Origin: Kazachstania africana CBS 2517
Lineage: Eukaryota > Ascomycota > Saccharomycetes > Saccharomycetales > Saccharomycetaceae
Assembly (NCBI RefSeq): GCF_000304475.1
Contig: NC_018948.1
Coordinates: 434,001-498,000, forward strand
Direction: 5' to 3'
Length of the DNA: 64,000 nucleotides
This document shows positions 1-10,594 of this stretch, piece after piece. Each line of letters opens with the position of its first letter. The stretch's first letter is position 1. The position numbers and the translations under genes were made by a program. The notes under the pieces were generated by a model that saw nothing but the letters and a program-made list of their open reading frames with translations, had not been told where the DNA came from and ran no database searches.

Positions 1-2896
1 TCCATCAGTCGAACCATACGTTGTTGAGATGATCCCAGAAGTCTGTGCCAAGACTGCTGACAAGAACGCTGAAACTCAAGCCATTGCTTCCAAGGCTTTA
101 ATTGCCATTGTCAAGGCTATCAACCCAGTTGCTATCAAGTCCTTATTACCACATTTAACTACCTCTTTAGCTGAAACTAATAAATGGCAAGAAAAGGTCG
201 CTATCTTAGCTGCTATTTCCGAATTAGTCGATGCTGCTAAGACCCAAGTTGCTTTAAGAATGCCTGAATTAATTCCAGTTCTTTCCGAAGCTATGTGGGA
301 TACCAAGAAGGAAGTTAAGGTTGCTGCTACTGCTACCATCACCAAGGCTACTGAAACTGTCGACAACAAGGATATTGAAAGATTTATCCCAGAATTGATC
401 TCCTGTATTGCTGATCCATCCCAAGTTTCTGAAACCGTCCACTTATTAGGTGCTACCACTTTCGTTTCTGAAGTTACTCCAGCCACTTTATCCATCATGG
501 TTCCATTATTGGCCAGAGGTTTACAAGAAAGAGAAACTTCCATCAAGCGTAAAGCTGCTGTTATTATTGACAATATGTGTAAGTTAGTCGAAGACCCACA
601 AGTTGTCGCTCCTTTCTTAGGTAAATTATTACCAGGTTTAAAGAACAACTTCGCCACCATTGCTGATCCAGAAGCTAGAGAAGTTACTTTAAGAGGTTTA
701 AAGACTTTAAGAAGAGTTGGTAACGTCGGTGAAGATGACAAATTACCAGAAGTTTCCCACGCTGGTGATGTCTCCACCACTTTAGGTGTCTTAAATGAAT
801 TATTAAAGGGTCAAGACATTGCTCCAAGATTCAAGTTAGCTGTTGAATACGCTGCTGCCATGGGTGCTGACTTAATTGACGAAAGAATCATTGACCAAGG
901 TACCTGGTTCACTCACGTCACTCCATACATGACCATCTTCTTACACGAAAGAGTCGCTAAGGAAATCTTAGATGACTTCAGAAAGAGAGCTGTTGACAAC
1001 ATTCCAGTTGGTCCAGATTTCGATGATGAAGAAGACGAAGGTGAAGATTTATGTAACTGTGAATTCTCTTTAGCTTACGGTGCTAAGATCTTATTAAACA
1101 AGACTCAATTAAGATTAAAGAGAGGTAGAAGATATGGTCTTTGTGGTCCAAACGGTGCTGGTAAATCTACTTTAATGAGAGCTATTGCTAACGGTCAAGT
1201 TGAAGGTTTCCCAACTCAAGATGAATGTAGAACCGTCTACGTCGAACACGATATCGATGGTACTAAAGCTGACACCTCTGTTGTTGACTTCGTCTTCGAA
1301 GGTGATGTCGGTACTAAAGAAGAAATTATTGACAAGTTGCACGAATTCGGTTTCGACGATGAAATGATCGCTAAGCCAATTGCCTCCTTATCTGGTGGTT
1401 GGAAGATGAAGTTAGCTTTAGCTAGAGCCGTCTTAAAGAACGCTGATATCTTATTATTAGATGAACCAACTAACCATTTAGATACCGTCAACGTCGCTTG
1501 GTTAGTCGACTACTTAAACACTTGTGGTATTACTTCCATTACTGTTTCTCACGACTCCGGTTTCTTAGACAGAGTTTGTCAATACATTATCCATTACGAA
1601 GGTTTGAAATTAAGAAAGTACAAGGGTAACTTAACTGAATTCGTTAAGCAATGTCCAACTGCTAAATCTTACTACGAATTAGGTGCCTCCGACTTAGAAT
1701 TCAGATTCCCAGAACCAGGTTACTTAGAAGGTGTTAAGACCAAGCAAAAGGCTATTGTTAAGGTTTCCAACATGACCTTCCAATACCCAGGTACTGACAA
1801 ACCACAAATCAAAGACATTAACTTCCAATGTTCTTTATCTTCAAGAATTGCTGTTATTGGTCCAAATGGTGCTGGTAAGTCTACTTTAATCAATGTCTTA
1901 ACTGGTGAATTATTACCAACCACTGGTGAAGTTTACACTCACGAAAACTGTAGAATTGCTTACATTAAGCAACACGCTTTCGCTCATATTGAAAGTCATC
2001 TAGATAAGACTCCATCTGAATATATCCAATGGAGATTCCAAACTGGTGAAGATAGAGAAACCATGGACAGAGCTAACAGACAAATTAACGAAAATGATGC
2101 TGAAGCTATGAACAAGATCTTCAAGATTGAAGGTACTCCAAGAAGAATTGCCGGTATTCACGCTAGACGTAAGTTCAAGAACACCTATGAATACGAATGT
2201 TCTTTCTTATTAGGTGAAAACATTGGTATGAAATCAGAAAGATGGGTCCCAATGATGTCTGTTGACAACGCTTGGTTACCAAGAGGTGAATTAGTCGAAT
2301 CTCACTCCAAGATGGTTGCTGAAGTTGATATGAAGGAAGCTTTAGCTTCTGGTCAATTCCGTCCATTAACCAGAAAGGAAATTGAAGAACATTGTGCTAT
2401 GTTAGGTTTAGACGCTGAAATCGTCTCTCACTCTAGAATCAGAGGTTTATCTGGTGGTCAAAAGGTTAAGTTAGTTCTAGCTGCTTGTACATGGCAAAGG
2501 CCTCATTTAATCGTCTTAGATGAACCAACCAACTATTTGGATAGAGATTCTCTAGGTGCTTTATCTAAAGCCTTAAAGGCTTTCGAAGGTGGTGTTGTTA
2601 TCATTACTCACTCTGCTGAATTCACCAAGGATTTAACTGAAGAAGTCTGGGCCGTTAACAACGGTATGATGACTCCATCTGGTCACAATTGGGTCACTGG
2701 TCAAGGTTCTGGTCCAAGAATCGAAAAGAAGGAAGATGAAGAAGACAAATTCGATGCCATGGGTAACAAGATTTCCGGTGGTAAGAAGAAGAAGAAGTTA
2801 TCTTCTGCGGAATTAAGAAAGAAGAAGAAGGAAAGAATGAAGAAGAAGAAGGAATTAGGTGATGCTTACGTTTCTTCTGATGACGAAGACTTTTAA
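1..2896 (+). CDS. YEF3: Translation elongation factor 3 (eEF3), 5' end cut by window
   Basis: Fungal-specific ABC ATPase that acts on the ribosome and promotes release of deacylated tRNA from the E site during elongation. The frame is open from base 2, giving 964 codons to the TAA; S. cerevisiae Yef3 has 1044 residues, so about 80 N-terminal residues lie outside the window. Visible parts in order: the HEAT-repeat region; the first ABC domain with Walker A GPNGAGKS (about nt 1147), signature LSGGWKMK and Walker [12 protein letters not shown]; the second ABC domain with Walker [10 protein letters not shown] (about nt 1860), an inserted chromodomain-like segment, signature LSGGQKVK and LDEPTNYLD; and a Lys-rich tail ending in DDEDF. 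Codon bias is extreme, with leucine almost always TTA, as expected for a very highly expressed gene. SSP120 follows, as in S. cerevisiae (YLR249W-YLR250W). The paralogue HEF3 cannot be excluded by sequence, but the neighbour favours YEF3. Confidence 0.97.
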   Translation, partial: PSVEPYVVEMIPEVCAKTADKNAETQAIASKALIAIVKAINPVAIKSLLPHLTTSLAETNKWQEKVAILAAISELVDAAKTQVALRMPELIPVLSEAMWDTKKEVKVAATATITKATETVDNKDIERFIPELISCIADPSQVSETVHLLGATTFVSEVTPATLSIMVPLLARGLQERETSIKRKAAVIIDNMCKLVEDPQVVAPFLGKLLPGLKNNFATIADPEAREVTLRGLKTLRRVGNVGEDDKLPEVSHAGDVSTTLGVLNELLKGQDIAPRFKLAVEYAAAMGADLIDERIIDQGTWFTHVTPYMTIFLHERVAKEILDDFRKRAVDNIPVGPDFDDEEDEGEDLCNCEFSLAYGAKILLNKTQLRLKRGRRYGLCGPNGAGKSTLMRAIANGQVEGFPTQDECRTVYVEHDIDGTKADTSVVDFVFEGDVGTKEEIIDKLHEFGFDDEMIAKPIASLSGGWKMKLALARAVLKNADILLLDEPTNHLDTVNVAWLVDYLNTCGITSITVSHDSGFLDRVCQYIIHYEGLKLRKYKGNLTEFVKQCPTAKSYYELGASDLEFRFPEPGYLEGVKTKQKAIVKVSNMTFQYPGTDKPQIKDINFQCSLSSRIAVIGPNGAGKSTLINVLTGELLPTTGEVYTHENCRIAYIKQHAFAHIESHLDKTPSEYIQWRFQTGEDRETMDRANRQINENDAEAMNKIFKIEGTPRRIAGIHARRKFKNTYEYECSFLLGENIGMKSERWVPMMSVDNAWLPRGELVESHSKMVAEVDMKEALASGQFRPLTRKEIEEHCAMLGLDAEIVSHSRIRGLSGGQKVKLVLAACTWQRPHLIVLDEPTNYLDRDSLGALSKALKAFEGGVVIITHSAEFTKDLTEEVWAVNNGMMTPSGHNWVTGQGSGPRIEKKEDEEDKFDAMGNKISGGKKKKKLSSAELRKKKKERMKKKKELGDAYVSSDDEDF

Positions 2897-3264
2897 ATTG
2901 TTATAGAAAATTAGTTTTTCATTGTCCTTTGTTGCTATTCTTCTTAACTGTATATTTATAATATTACTATAAACTTGATAAATGTATGTATTTACTCTTT
3001 AATTACAAAAAAGATCTCTATAAAAATGTTTTGTATAATTCGTTAGCCATCTAACTGGTTATTGAAATTGAAGAGCTCGTTAAGCACTTGTTTAGTTAGC
3101 TTGTTAGTTACGAATTTATTGAGTAATTCAATCCTAATGTGGATAATCGTTTAGAATGACGATTTTTATTTGAAAAAAATAGTTGATCTAAAATTAGAGA
3201 GAAGCTTTGAATTGTATAAGGAAACTTGTTCAACTAAGAAGACCGTTGAACTAAGTGAGTAAGA
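2897..3264. other. Intergenic: YEF3 3' flank / SSP120 promoter
   Basis: AT-rich spacer of 368 bases between two genes on the same strand. I see no RNA gene or convincing ORF. The short direct repeats of the type TTAGTTAG/GTTAGTTA near 3100 look incidental. Confidence 0.6.
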
Positions 3265-3966
3265 ATGAAGCTGTCTCTGAATTTGCTCTCCTCTTTGGTG
3301 CTTTCTCAAGTTGCGTCGTCATTGAGTATTCAGAATGAACATATAAATCAAGAAATGGAAAGGCCGCCTCAAGATATGACGTGGGAAGAATGGCATATGA
3401 AGCATGAACATCAACTGGACTCGTACACTCCAGACCTTTTCTTCTCCCTACATGATTTGAATAAGAAAGGTTACATGGATAGAAACGATATTTTGTCATT
3501 GTACGGTCTAAATAGGGACGAAGTAATTGGTGCCGGGGACGGTATGGGTACACACGACGATAGTGAGATGATCGATGAATTATTGGCTAATCGTGTCGTT
3601 GATTTCATAATGCAATTACTGGATGTTGACGATGATTCCAAAATCTGGAAATCTGAATATATAGATTTTGCCACTAGGGGTAGCAAATTTCCTGATTTAG
3701 GTGTTGGTGTGGGCCACCACAGCGATTTTGAAATCGAATACGAAATTCATCATTGGAACAAGTATCATAAAGATAAGGACCCCGATGTCAAAATTGTTCA
3801 TAAGGAAGATATAGAGCATGAATTATTGCACCACGAACATGAAGTGAAACATGAAGAGAAAATTCAAAGAGGTGCATCCAGAGGAACCGTAATCACTGAC
3901 GATGAATTAGAATCCAGAATTAAACTTGCGAATATACCACAAAAATACAAGAACGGTTATTTTTAA
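3265..3966 (+). CDS. SSP120: Ssp120-like secretory-pathway EF-hand protein
   Basis: 233-residue protein matching the Ssp120 family of ER/Golgi luminal proteins; Ssp120 has been linked to cargo receptors of the Emp46/47 type. An N-terminal hydrophobic stretch (residues 1-20) is a probable signal peptide. Residues about 66-79 (DLNKKGYMDRND) and about 117-132 (LDVDDDSKIWKSEY) look like EF-hand calcium loops. The C-terminal third is rich in His, Glu and Lys (ELLHHEHEVKHEEK). The start is the first ATG of the frame and directly precedes the signal peptide. Its position just after YEF3 reproduces S. cerevisiae YLR249W-YLR250W, which supports orthology. The precise molecular role is less clear than the family assignment. 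Confidence 0.9.
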   Translation: MKLSLNLLSSLVLSQVASSLSIQNEHINQEMERPPQDMTWEEWHMKHEHQLDSYTPDLFFSLHDLNKKGYMDRNDILSLYGLNRDEVIGAGDGMGTHDDSEMIDELLANRVVDFIMQLLDVDDDSKIWKSEYIDFATRGSKFPDLGVGVGHHSDFEIEYEIHHWNKYHKDKDPDVKIVHKEDIEHELLHHEHEVKHEEKIQRGASRGTVITDDELESRIKLANIPQKYKNGYF

Positions 3967-4427
3967 GTTAAAGACACTTTAAACAATAAGCCATTATTTT
4001 TTGTTTTCTCTTCCTTTCCCAACGTTTATAGTTTTTATATGTAGTATTTTAATAGTAACTAAGCATGATTACAACAAATGCAGCTTCTTCTCCACAACGG
4101 TCATAGCCATTTCAAGTGATAACTACAAGTGTTATCCACCCGTACTTCTAATTCCTCCTTCTCGACGGATTCGTGGCGTGTCACGTTAACAAGCTTTTCC
4201 ACTATTCCGCTTTATGTATTATTAGATACTTGCGTTAATCGCAGCAGGTTACTTTATACAAGATTTTGGTTGAGAATATTCATCCGATCTGCAACTGGTA
4301 TTATATTGTGAATATTCATGAATTGTTGGACATTTTTGTAGTATATATATGGCTTGGTTTGCTGTCTTTAAAAATTACGTTATTTCCTCTTCCCTTTACT
4401 GTCGTGAAAGGAATTTTTCAAGTGACA
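3967..4427. other. Intergenic: IDP2 promoter region
   Basis: 461 bases. The frame of the downstream gene stays open upstream of the chosen ATG without an upstream ATG, and the extra sequence does not resemble the family, so it is taken as non-coding. It holds the CSRE-like site listed separately. Confidence 0.6.
4278..4287 (+). promoter_or_regulatory. Carbon-source response element (CSRE)-like site upstream of IDP2
   Basis: ATTCATCCGA matches the core of the Cat8/Sip4 carbon-source response element (ATTSRTCCGR) and lies about 140 bp before the IDP2 ATG. In S. cerevisiae IDP2 is glucose-repressed and depends on Cat8, so the site fits the gene. The match is seen; its function is inferred. Confidence 0.55.
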
Positions 4428-5654
4428 ATGCATAAAATCAAAGTAAAGAATCCCATTGTGGAGATGGACGGTGATGAGCAAACGAGAATCATTTGGCATC
4501 TCATCAAAAGTAAATTGATAGTCCCATTTCTTGATGTTGATTTAAAATATTACGATTTATCTATCCAAAACCGTGACTTGACCGATGATCAGGTCACCTT
4601 AGATTCGGCTGAGGCGACGTTAAAGTATGGTGTTGCTGTTAAATGTGCAACCATCACTCCAGATGAAGACCGTGTAAAGGAATTCGGTTTAAAGGAAATG
4701 TGGAAGTCTCCAAATGGTACAATAAGAAATGTCCTTGGAGGCACTGTATTTAGAGAACCAATAATTATTCCTAAGATACCACGTGTGATACCTCACTGGG
4801 AAAAAACTATAGTTATTGGAAGACACGCATATGGCGATCAATACCGTGCCACTGACGTTATTATTCCTAGTGACGGTATCTTGAAATTAACGTTTGAATC
4901 TGAGAAAAATGGTTTCGAGATTCCAGTCTTCGAGTACCCCAAAGGTGGAGGTATTGCCATGGTTATGTATAATACAAGAGAATCAATTGAAAGTTTTGCT
5001 AGAGCATCTTTTACCATGGCTATTGAGCGTAAGTTGCCATTATATTCTACGACAAAAAATACGATCTTGAAACAATATGATGGTCAATTCAAAGATATAT
5101 TTAAGACTGTCTATGAAAATGAGTATAAAGAGACGTTTGAAGAATTAGGAATTTGGTATGAACATAGGTTAATTGATGATATGGTTGCACAGATGCTGAA
5201 ATCAAAGGGTGGTTTCATTATTGCCATGAAAAATTATGATGGAGACGTGCAATCAGATATAGTGGCACAGGGTTTTGGTTCTTTGGGCTTAATGACGTCG
5301 ACATTGATTGCAGCTGATGGCAAAACTTTTGAGAGTGAAGCTGCTCATGGAACTGTGACGAGACATTATCGCCAACATCAACAAGGTAAAGAAACTTCAA
5401 CAAATTCAATAGCCTCCATATTTGCATGGACCCGTGGTATAATTCATAGAGGTAAAGTAGATGACACCCCTGAAGTACGCAGATTTGGCGAACTTCTGGA
5501 GGAATTAGTTGTTGAAACGGTCCAAGATGATAATATAATGACAAAAGATTTGGCACTTATAATGAATAAAACAGAAAGATCAGATTACGTAACAACAGAG
5601 GAATTCATAGAAGCTGTAGAAAAGAGACTAATTGAGGAAATGAAGTCTTTTTAA
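4428..5654 (+). CDS. IDP2: Cytosolic NADP-dependent isocitrate dehydrogenase
   Basis: Converts isocitrate to 2-oxoglutarate and CO2 with NADP+, supplying cytosolic NADPH on non-fermentable carbon. The 408-residue product (S. cerevisiae Idp2 has 412) starts at MHKIKV, aligning with the family start. It carries the NADP-IDH landmarks SPNGTIRN (isocitrate-binding loop), [13 protein letters not shown] (metal-binding aspartates) and [13 protein letters not shown] (cofactor binding). There is no mitochondrial presequence, and the C-terminus (MKSF) is not a peroxisomal PTS1, which argues against Idp1 and Idp3. CBF5 is the next conserved gene, exactly as in S. cerevisiae (YLR174W-YLR175W), although a PAU-like gene intervenes here. 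A CSRE-like element upstream suggests Cat8 control. Confidence 0.93.
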   Translation: MHKIKVKNPIVEMDGDEQTRIIWHLIKSKLIVPFLDVDLKYYDLSIQNRDLTDDQVTLDSAEATLKYGVAVKCATITPDEDRVKEFGLKEMWKSPNGTIRNVLGGTVFREPIIIPKIPRVIPHWEKTIVIGRHAYGDQYRATDVIIPSDGILKLTFESEKNGFEIPVFEYPKGGGIAMVMYNTRESIESFARASFTMAIERKLPLYSTTKNTILKQYDGQFKDIFKTVYENEYKETFEELGIWYEHRLIDDMVAQMLKSKGGFIIAMKNYDGDVQSDIVAQGFGSLGLMTSTLIAADGKTFESEAAHGTVTRHYRQHQQGKETSTNSIASIFAWTRGIIHRGKVDDTPEVRRFGELLEELVVETVQDDNIMTKDLALIMNKTERSDYVTTEEFIEAVEKRLIEEMKSF

Positions 5655-5941
5655 TATAGATTTTGGAAATCTTTTTTTTTCTTTTTTCAGGAGCTTGTTT
5701 GTACTTTAAAATTGTTCATCAGGTACATATTTGTTCATAACATAATGTCAGTAGCGAGCAAAAATATGCTCAAATTGAAGTACTCTATTCATGGTATGGA
5801 TTTTGGGCTATAAGGCAAGGTTGGTTGATGGATTGTGTTTAAAAAAAAAATGTTTTTTATAATATTCTATATGTTGCGACAGGCATTATATATAATTAAT
5901 TATCAGAAAGAAAAATTTGTGCTTTTGAAGCCTTCATCACC

Positions 5942-6304
5942 TTATAATAAAGTACTTGTAGCGGTTGCAAGTTCTTCAGAATAGATAGAAGCAATTTCAG
6001 GTTCAAGTCTAGTAGAGTACCAGCTCAATTCGGTCAACATGGAGTTGACAGCAGACCAGTCAACGTCAGTTAAGTAGGTGCTCCAGTTTTCGCCTTCCAT
6101 ATAGGCAAGAGCAATTTCCAAAACACCAGTTGGTAAGTCAGTGAAAGAAAGCTTACCACTTGTGATTAAGCTCACGTAATCACTCAAATTGTTGCTGACG
6201 TCTTCTAATAAACCTTCAACTTCGGCAACTTCATATAAAGTAGTAGCAGAAGCAACGGAAATGGCAGAGCCTAAAGCAATTAAAGAAGCAAATTTTGGGT
6301 TCAT
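5942..6304 (-). CDS. PAU/SRP1/TIR-family (seripauperin-like) secreted protein
   Basis: A 120-residue protein, the usual length of Pau proteins. A signal peptide (residues 1-20, ending SVASA) is followed by one compact domain. The block WYSTRLEPEIASIYS near residues 94-108 corresponds to the conserved WYSSRLKPAIS region of the PAU/TIP1 family, and ALAYMEGENWSTYLTDVDWSAV to the preceding family block. There is no Ser/Thr-rich stalk or GPI signal, so it resembles the short Pau type rather than the Tir/Dan mannoproteins. These genes are typically induced by anaerobiosis, cold or wine-making stress. A TATATAAA box lies about 107 bp upstream (6411-6418 on the + strand). S. cerevisiae PAU genes are mostly subtelomeric; here the gene sits internally, inserted between IDP2 and CBF5. 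Confidence 0.8.
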   Translation of the reverse strand: MNPKFASLIALGSAISVASATTLYEVAEVEGLLEDVSNNLSDYVSLITSGKLSFTDLPTGVLEIALAYMEGENWSTYLTDVDWSAVNSMLTELSWYSTRLEPEIASIYSEELATATSTLL

Positions 6305-7542
6305 TTTTTTTTTTGTTGATTTGGATTGAGTAGTTGTTTGTTATCGATGTTCGATGTTGATTTTTGGAACGTAAAAGAGAATTGTTCAAAATTGCAATCA
6401 TCAATGGCCTTTATATATGTTTTTCTTCCAATAACCAGAGGCCTTACGTGTGCTACTGGTTCAAACGAGTTATGTTAACTCTGTTTAGCTTAGCCTCTTA
6501 GACAAAAGTTGGATGTTCAGTTTTGTTCGTTCTAACAGCCTGGATAAATTACGAGTAGTTAACGTTGGTAATAAAAAAACCATTGGTTCTATCAACGAGC
6601 TAAAGAGCCATTAGGCTAAAAGGATGAAGAACTTACACATTGGTACATAGCGATTTTGTTGATGTTCTCGTTGCACCTTCAATACAGCTCTACGTATACC
6701 CGAGGCCATAAACGACATCAATGTTTCATGTTTTGGTTTACCTTTATGTAATGTCAAAAATAGCGTTTGAGGTTGTAATTAGTTAATAATTCAGGGGGAC
6801 GCTACTACTTTACTTTAGAGATAAAGACTCAACAACTTCCATACTAAACGATCCGTGCATCGACTTGCTTTAAAAGGGCACTCAGACGCAAAAGGTACGC
6901 GTAATGAGGCAGCCATTGATCTTAAAGATCTGTATAACCTCTGGTAACCTTGGGAGCTCAGGTCTCAAGCACGCTACAAGAGAATGTGATTTCCTAAAAT
7001 TGGTAAAAGTACAAAATGGTTGCATCGTTTTTACTTCGTATATACCGTTCATTTGAAGCAAAAAGCACATCGGACTACAGTAAGACGTATCGAAAGGGTC
7101 AATACATGTTACTATACATGTGCCAGGCAACTCCAGTCGAAAACGAGTTTAGCCCATTGGAGGATAAAGGTACTACTTGAGCAGTCGTTCCTAACTAGAT
7201 CCAAAAAAAGAACACTAAGTCCGAAAACGCACTATTAGTTAGGTGTGAGCACTAATAATAGGGGTCTGGAAGAAGTCATAATTCCCAATATTCGAAACAT
7301 AAGTTGAAGCTGAGAACAGGCCACCATACTAGGCTCAGCGTAAAATATTGTAATCCTCTCGTAAAGATAAAGCTAGCAGCCATAAAAAAAATACGGTCTA
7401 TATTTACACCCTGTATCAATCCATAGTATGCTCAACCCAAGCCAGACTAAATGTTTAGTTTGAGGTTAGATTACGACTCTCTCGTAACGAGGGTCATTTT
7501 AGTAAAAACTGTCACCTTCGAGGGCTGGGATGCGCATCTTCG

Positions 7543-7549
7543 TTACCCG
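7543..7549 (-). promoter_or_regulatory. Reb1-type site (TTACCCG) in CBF5 promoter
   Basis: TTACCCG is the reverse complement of the Reb1 core CGGGTAA. It lies 131 bp before the CBF5 ATG, a usual place for a nucleosome-clearing general regulatory factor. Confidence 0.55.
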
Positions 7550-7558
7550 ACGGGAGGG

Positions 7559-7604
7559 TTGAAAATTTTCACTTCGCAATGAAATTTTTTCTTTTCGATG
7601 AGCT
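7559..7604 (+). promoter_or_regulatory. RRPE + PAC elements of CBF5
   Basis: TTGAAAATTTTC (7559-7570) and TGAAATTTTTT (7580-7590) resemble the RRPE (Stb3) motif. TCGATGAGCT (7595-7604) matches the PAC motif GCGATGAGMT bound by Dot6/Tod6. Their order and distance from the ATG (76-121 bp) are typical of the ribosome-biogenesis regulon, to which CBF5 belongs. Confidence 0.7.
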
Positions 7605-7679
7605 TTGAAAACATAATAAGAAAAAAATTTTCAATAGTAGAAGAGACTCAGTAACTAACAGATAAGAGTGTATCAAATC

Positions 7680-9071
7680 ATGGCTCAAGAATTTGTTATT
7701 AAGCCAGAAGATGCTGGTGCATCTGCTAACACATCTGAATGGCCTTTATTATTGAAGGACTATGATAAACTTTTAGTTAGAAGTGGTCATTACACTCCAA
7801 TCCCAGCGGGCGCATCGCCATTAAAGAGAGATTTAAAATCTTACATCAGTTCCGGTGTTATAAATTTAGATAAACCATCTAACCCATCTTCTCACGAAGT
7901 TGTTGCCTGGATCAAAAGAATCTTACGTTGTGAAAAGACTGGTCACTCTGGTACTTTAGATCCAAAAGTTACTGGTTGTTTGATTGTCTGTGTCGACAGA
8001 GCTACCAGATTAGTCAAATCCCAACAAGGTGCTGGTAAAGAGTATGTTTGTATCGTTAGATTACATGAAGCTTTAAAGGACGAAAAAGATTTGGGTAGAT
8101 CTTTAGAAAATTTAACAGGTGCTCTTTTCCAAAGACCACCATTAATCTCTGCCGTTAAGCGTCAACTTCGTGTTCGTACCATTTACGATTCCAACTTAAT
8201 TGAATTCGACAACAAGAGAGGTTTAGGTGTTTTCTGGGCATCTTGTGAAGCTGGTACTTATATGCGTACCCTTTGTGTTCATTTAGGTATGTTATTAGGT
8301 GTTGGTGGTCACATGCAAGAATTACGTCGTGTGAGATCTGGTGCTTTATCTGAAAATGATAACATGGTTACATTACACGATGTTATGGATGCTCAATGGG
8401 TTTATGACAACACCAGAGATGAATCATACTTAAGAAAGATCGTTCAACCATTAGAAACTTTACTAGTTGGTTACAAGAGAATAGTGGTCAAGGATTCCGC
8501 TGTTAACGCCGTCTGTTACGGTGCCAAATTAATGATTCCAGGTTTATTACGTTACGAAGAAGGTATTGAATTATATGATGAAGTTGTTTTAATCACAACA
8601 AAGGGTGAAGCCATCGCTGTTGCCATTGCACAAATGTCAACTGTTGACTTAGCTACCTGTGATCACGGTGTTGTCGCCAGAGTTAAGAGATGTATCATGG
8701 AAAGAGATTTATATCCAAGAAGATGGGGTCTTGGTCCAGTTGCTCAAAAGAAGAAACAAATGAAGGCTGATGGTAAATTAGACAAGTTTGGTCGTGTCAA
8801 CGAAAATACCCCAGAAGACTGGAAGAAGAGCTACGTTCCATTGGACAACGCTGAAACTGCTGCTCCAGTTGCTACTAAAGATGAAAGTCCATTAATCAAG
8901 GAAGTTGAACCAAAGACTGAAGAAAAGAAGGAAGAGAAGAAAGAAGAAAAGAAGGAAAAGAAGGAGAAGAAGGAAAAGAAGGATAAGAAGGATAAGAAAG
9001 AAAAGAAGGAGAAAAAGAGAAAGGCTGAAGATGATGGTGAAGAAAAGAAGAAGAAGAAGTCTAAAAAATGA
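7680..9071 (+). CDS. CBF5: H/ACA snoRNP pseudouridine synthase (dyskerin)
   Basis: Catalytic subunit of H/ACA snoRNPs, converting uridine to pseudouridine in rRNA and other RNAs in the nucleolus; essential in yeast. The 463-residue protein starts [10 protein letters not shown], colinear with S. cerevisiae Cbf5. The TruB domain carries [12 protein letters not shown] with the catalytic aspartate at residue 94. A PUA domain spans about residues 265-340 ([20 protein letters not shown]). The C-terminus is a long run of KKE/KKD repeats, the hallmark tail of yeast Cbf5. RFX1 downstream and IDP2 upstream repeat the S. cerevisiae order YLR174W-YLR175W-YLR176C, with extra genes inserted on both sides here. 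Control by Reb1, RRPE and PAC elements is likely. Confidence 0.98.
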   Translation: MAQEFVIKPEDAGASANTSEWPLLLKDYDKLLVRSGHYTPIPAGASPLKRDLKSYISSGVINLDKPSNPSSHEVVAWIKRILRCEKTGHSGTLDPKVTGCLIVCVDRATRLVKSQQGAGKEYVCIVRLHEALKDEKDLGRSLENLTGALFQRPPLISAVKRQLRVRTIYDSNLIEFDNKRGLGVFWASCEAGTYMRTLCVHLGMLLGVGGHMQELRRVRSGALSENDNMVTLHDVMDAQWVYDNTRDESYLRKIVQPLETLLVGYKRIVVKDSAVNAVCYGAKLMIPGLLRYEEGIELYDEVVLITTKGEAIAVAIAQMSTVDLATCDHGVVARVKRCIMERDLYPRRWGLGPVAQKKKQMKADGKLDKFGRVNENTPEDWKKSYVPLDNAETAAPVATKDESPLIKEVEPKTEEKKEEKKEEKKEKKEKKEKKDKKDKKEKKEKKRKAEDDGEEKKKKKSKK

Positions 9072-9700
9072 TAAAGTTTTATCAAGTATATTTAAATTTT
9101 GTATATTTTTTCATTGTATTTTAAAATAACATTTAAATCAAGTTTCGGAAAAAAATTGCTGTAGCGTTTAACTTTACTCTTGTTCCTTCCTAAACGTATA
9201 CTCATGAAGTACAACTAACGAGATAAGTCAGAATCCCAAATTGGGCAATATGCTTTGTGATTTACACAAAAAACTAGGAGGAACGTGATAACTTTTCTAT
9301 TTCTTATAGAGGGTGAAAGCACATGTCGCCAAATACGCTAGCTAATGCTAAACCTCATTTATAGAGAATATCTCGGATGAATATTTGAACTACTGTTTGT
9401 AATCAAGGACAAACGTTGAGCAGAAGTCCGGTACTACGGATTTAATTAGTCTGACTCAGACGAGACTTTGAGGGACTATACGAGACAGTTTTATCAACAC
9501 TCATGAGTAATCGATTCTTAATGGAATCGGTTCTAATCAAATTATTATATGAAGGATGAAATAAGAACGGAACTTTCAGGACAAACGAAAATTAAAGTAA
9601 ATTAATAAAATAAAAAAACCAAAGCAGGAAAAAGAAAAGCCTTTTGGTTACCGTACAACATCCCAACAAGCTTTTCAAGACTAAAAGCGTCTGTATACCT
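9072..9700. other. Intergenic between CBF5 and toxin-like ORF
   Basis: 629 bases, AT-rich, without a gene. A perfect Gcn4 motif TGACTCA (9452-9458) sits inside the short palindrome GTCTGA-C-TCAGAC (9449-9461). A second small inverted repeat, CGATTC...GAATCG, lies near 9511-9528. Neither can be tied to a gene with confidence. Confidence 0.5.
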
Positions 9701-10594
9701 ATGTTTTTCACATACAACGATCTTACTCTATTGTTACTTATCATCAGCATGGTCCCGGCATTGGCCAGTACGATTCAAGCCACACAGACCGCTGCTGGAG
9801 TCAATCAGCAAAGTCGAGCCCAATACCCTGACGTACCCCTCCCACGTGATAAGTCTACTGCGACGGATGCCCTCAACATCCTTAGATGTGTTCAAGTAAA
9901 CGGATACCCCAATGCCACTCAAATCGGGAAGGAGCAGGACGGTATCCTGGTTTTTCTCCCGGGCATCTACGAGGTCTTTAACACCAGCTATGTTCGAAAT
10001 GTAAGCGCCTGTAGCACGATTTATGGTTTCGGCGTGCAAGTATCTATACATAGCGGTAGTCAATTCGACGATGACGTTACTTTTATCGGGACTCTCGCAG
10101 AGCTGGTAGCGGATCGAACGCAAATAACTGGTCTTACCAGGGCCAGTTACATAGTCGAGTCAGACCTGGGAGGGACAGCAGTAGATAGCCCTTACCTTCA
10201 ACGCAGGACTAGCACTTACTACTATGCGTATATGGCTGACGACGCTGCGTGAGGAAGTTACGAAATGTTCATCGATACGACTGACATGTGTCAGGATAAC
10301 AATAAGAATTCGTTCGCTTCATTCCGAGCAGAAAACCCAAGCTCATTATATACGCTGGATTACACTGTCTGGCCCCATCACGACTGTTCGAAAGGGGACA
10401 GCAAGACCTACGCTATACTAGCGAAGAAAACGCTAGCGTGCAAGAAACGGACAACTTATTCCTGGTATGGTGCACTAGCAGACGACGACTGCTTTGGCAG
10501 TAACCCAAGTGCAGCTTGCGCCACTGCTAATGTTAACGTATACACGAGCGCATATGTTGCCTGGCAGCTTGTAGTTGAGGGGAAGTATTCGTAG
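9701..10594 (+). pseudogene. Secreted cysteine-containing toxin-like protein gene, interrupted by in-frame TGA
   Basis: One reading frame runs from ATG 9701 to TAG 10592-10594 and is broken by a single TGA at 10250-10252, after 183 codons; 113 codons follow in the same frame. The first part has a signal-peptide-like hydrophobic segment (residues 5-22), three N-glycosylation sequons (NAT, NTS, NVS), two cysteines and a dibasic QRR site that Kex2 could cleave about 15 residues before the stop. The second part has five cysteines. Small size, secretion signal, sequons, a dibasic site and cysteines are the general features of chromosomal yeast killer preprotoxins, but I do not recognise the family and cannot show homology. 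Base composition is richer in GC and uses codons such as CGG, CGA, CTC and GGG that the neighbours avoid, suggesting foreign or virus-derived origin. The break makes a pseudogene likely; readthrough or a sequencing error are alternatives. Confidence 0.5.

Larger units (their letters stand above)
6305..7679. other. Intergenic 1.4 kb: PAU-like promoter and CBF5 promoter
   Basis: Divergent control region between the PAU-like gene and CBF5. The stretch 6600-7470 contains only short ORFs in both strands (the longest about 80 codons) with no recognisable family, and may be decayed sequence. The last 140 bp hold the Reb1, RRPE and PAC motifs of CBF5. Confidence 0.55.

Noticed and set aside
76..780. 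234-codon ORF on the minus strand
   Set aside because: Exact shadow of YEF3, created by its extreme codon bias; no recognisable protein features.
6882..7238. Short ORFs on both strands in the CBF5 upstream region
   Set aside because: Overlapping, under 85 codons, no family resemblance and no coding-like codon use.
8831..9129. ORFs in other frames over the CBF5 tail
   Set aside because: Low-complexity translations of the KKE/KKD repeat.
10224..10421. Overlapping frame-shifted ORF inside the toxin-like gene
   Set aside because: The original frame continues directly after the TGA with cysteine-rich, protein-like sequence, so a single stop explains the break better than a frameshift.
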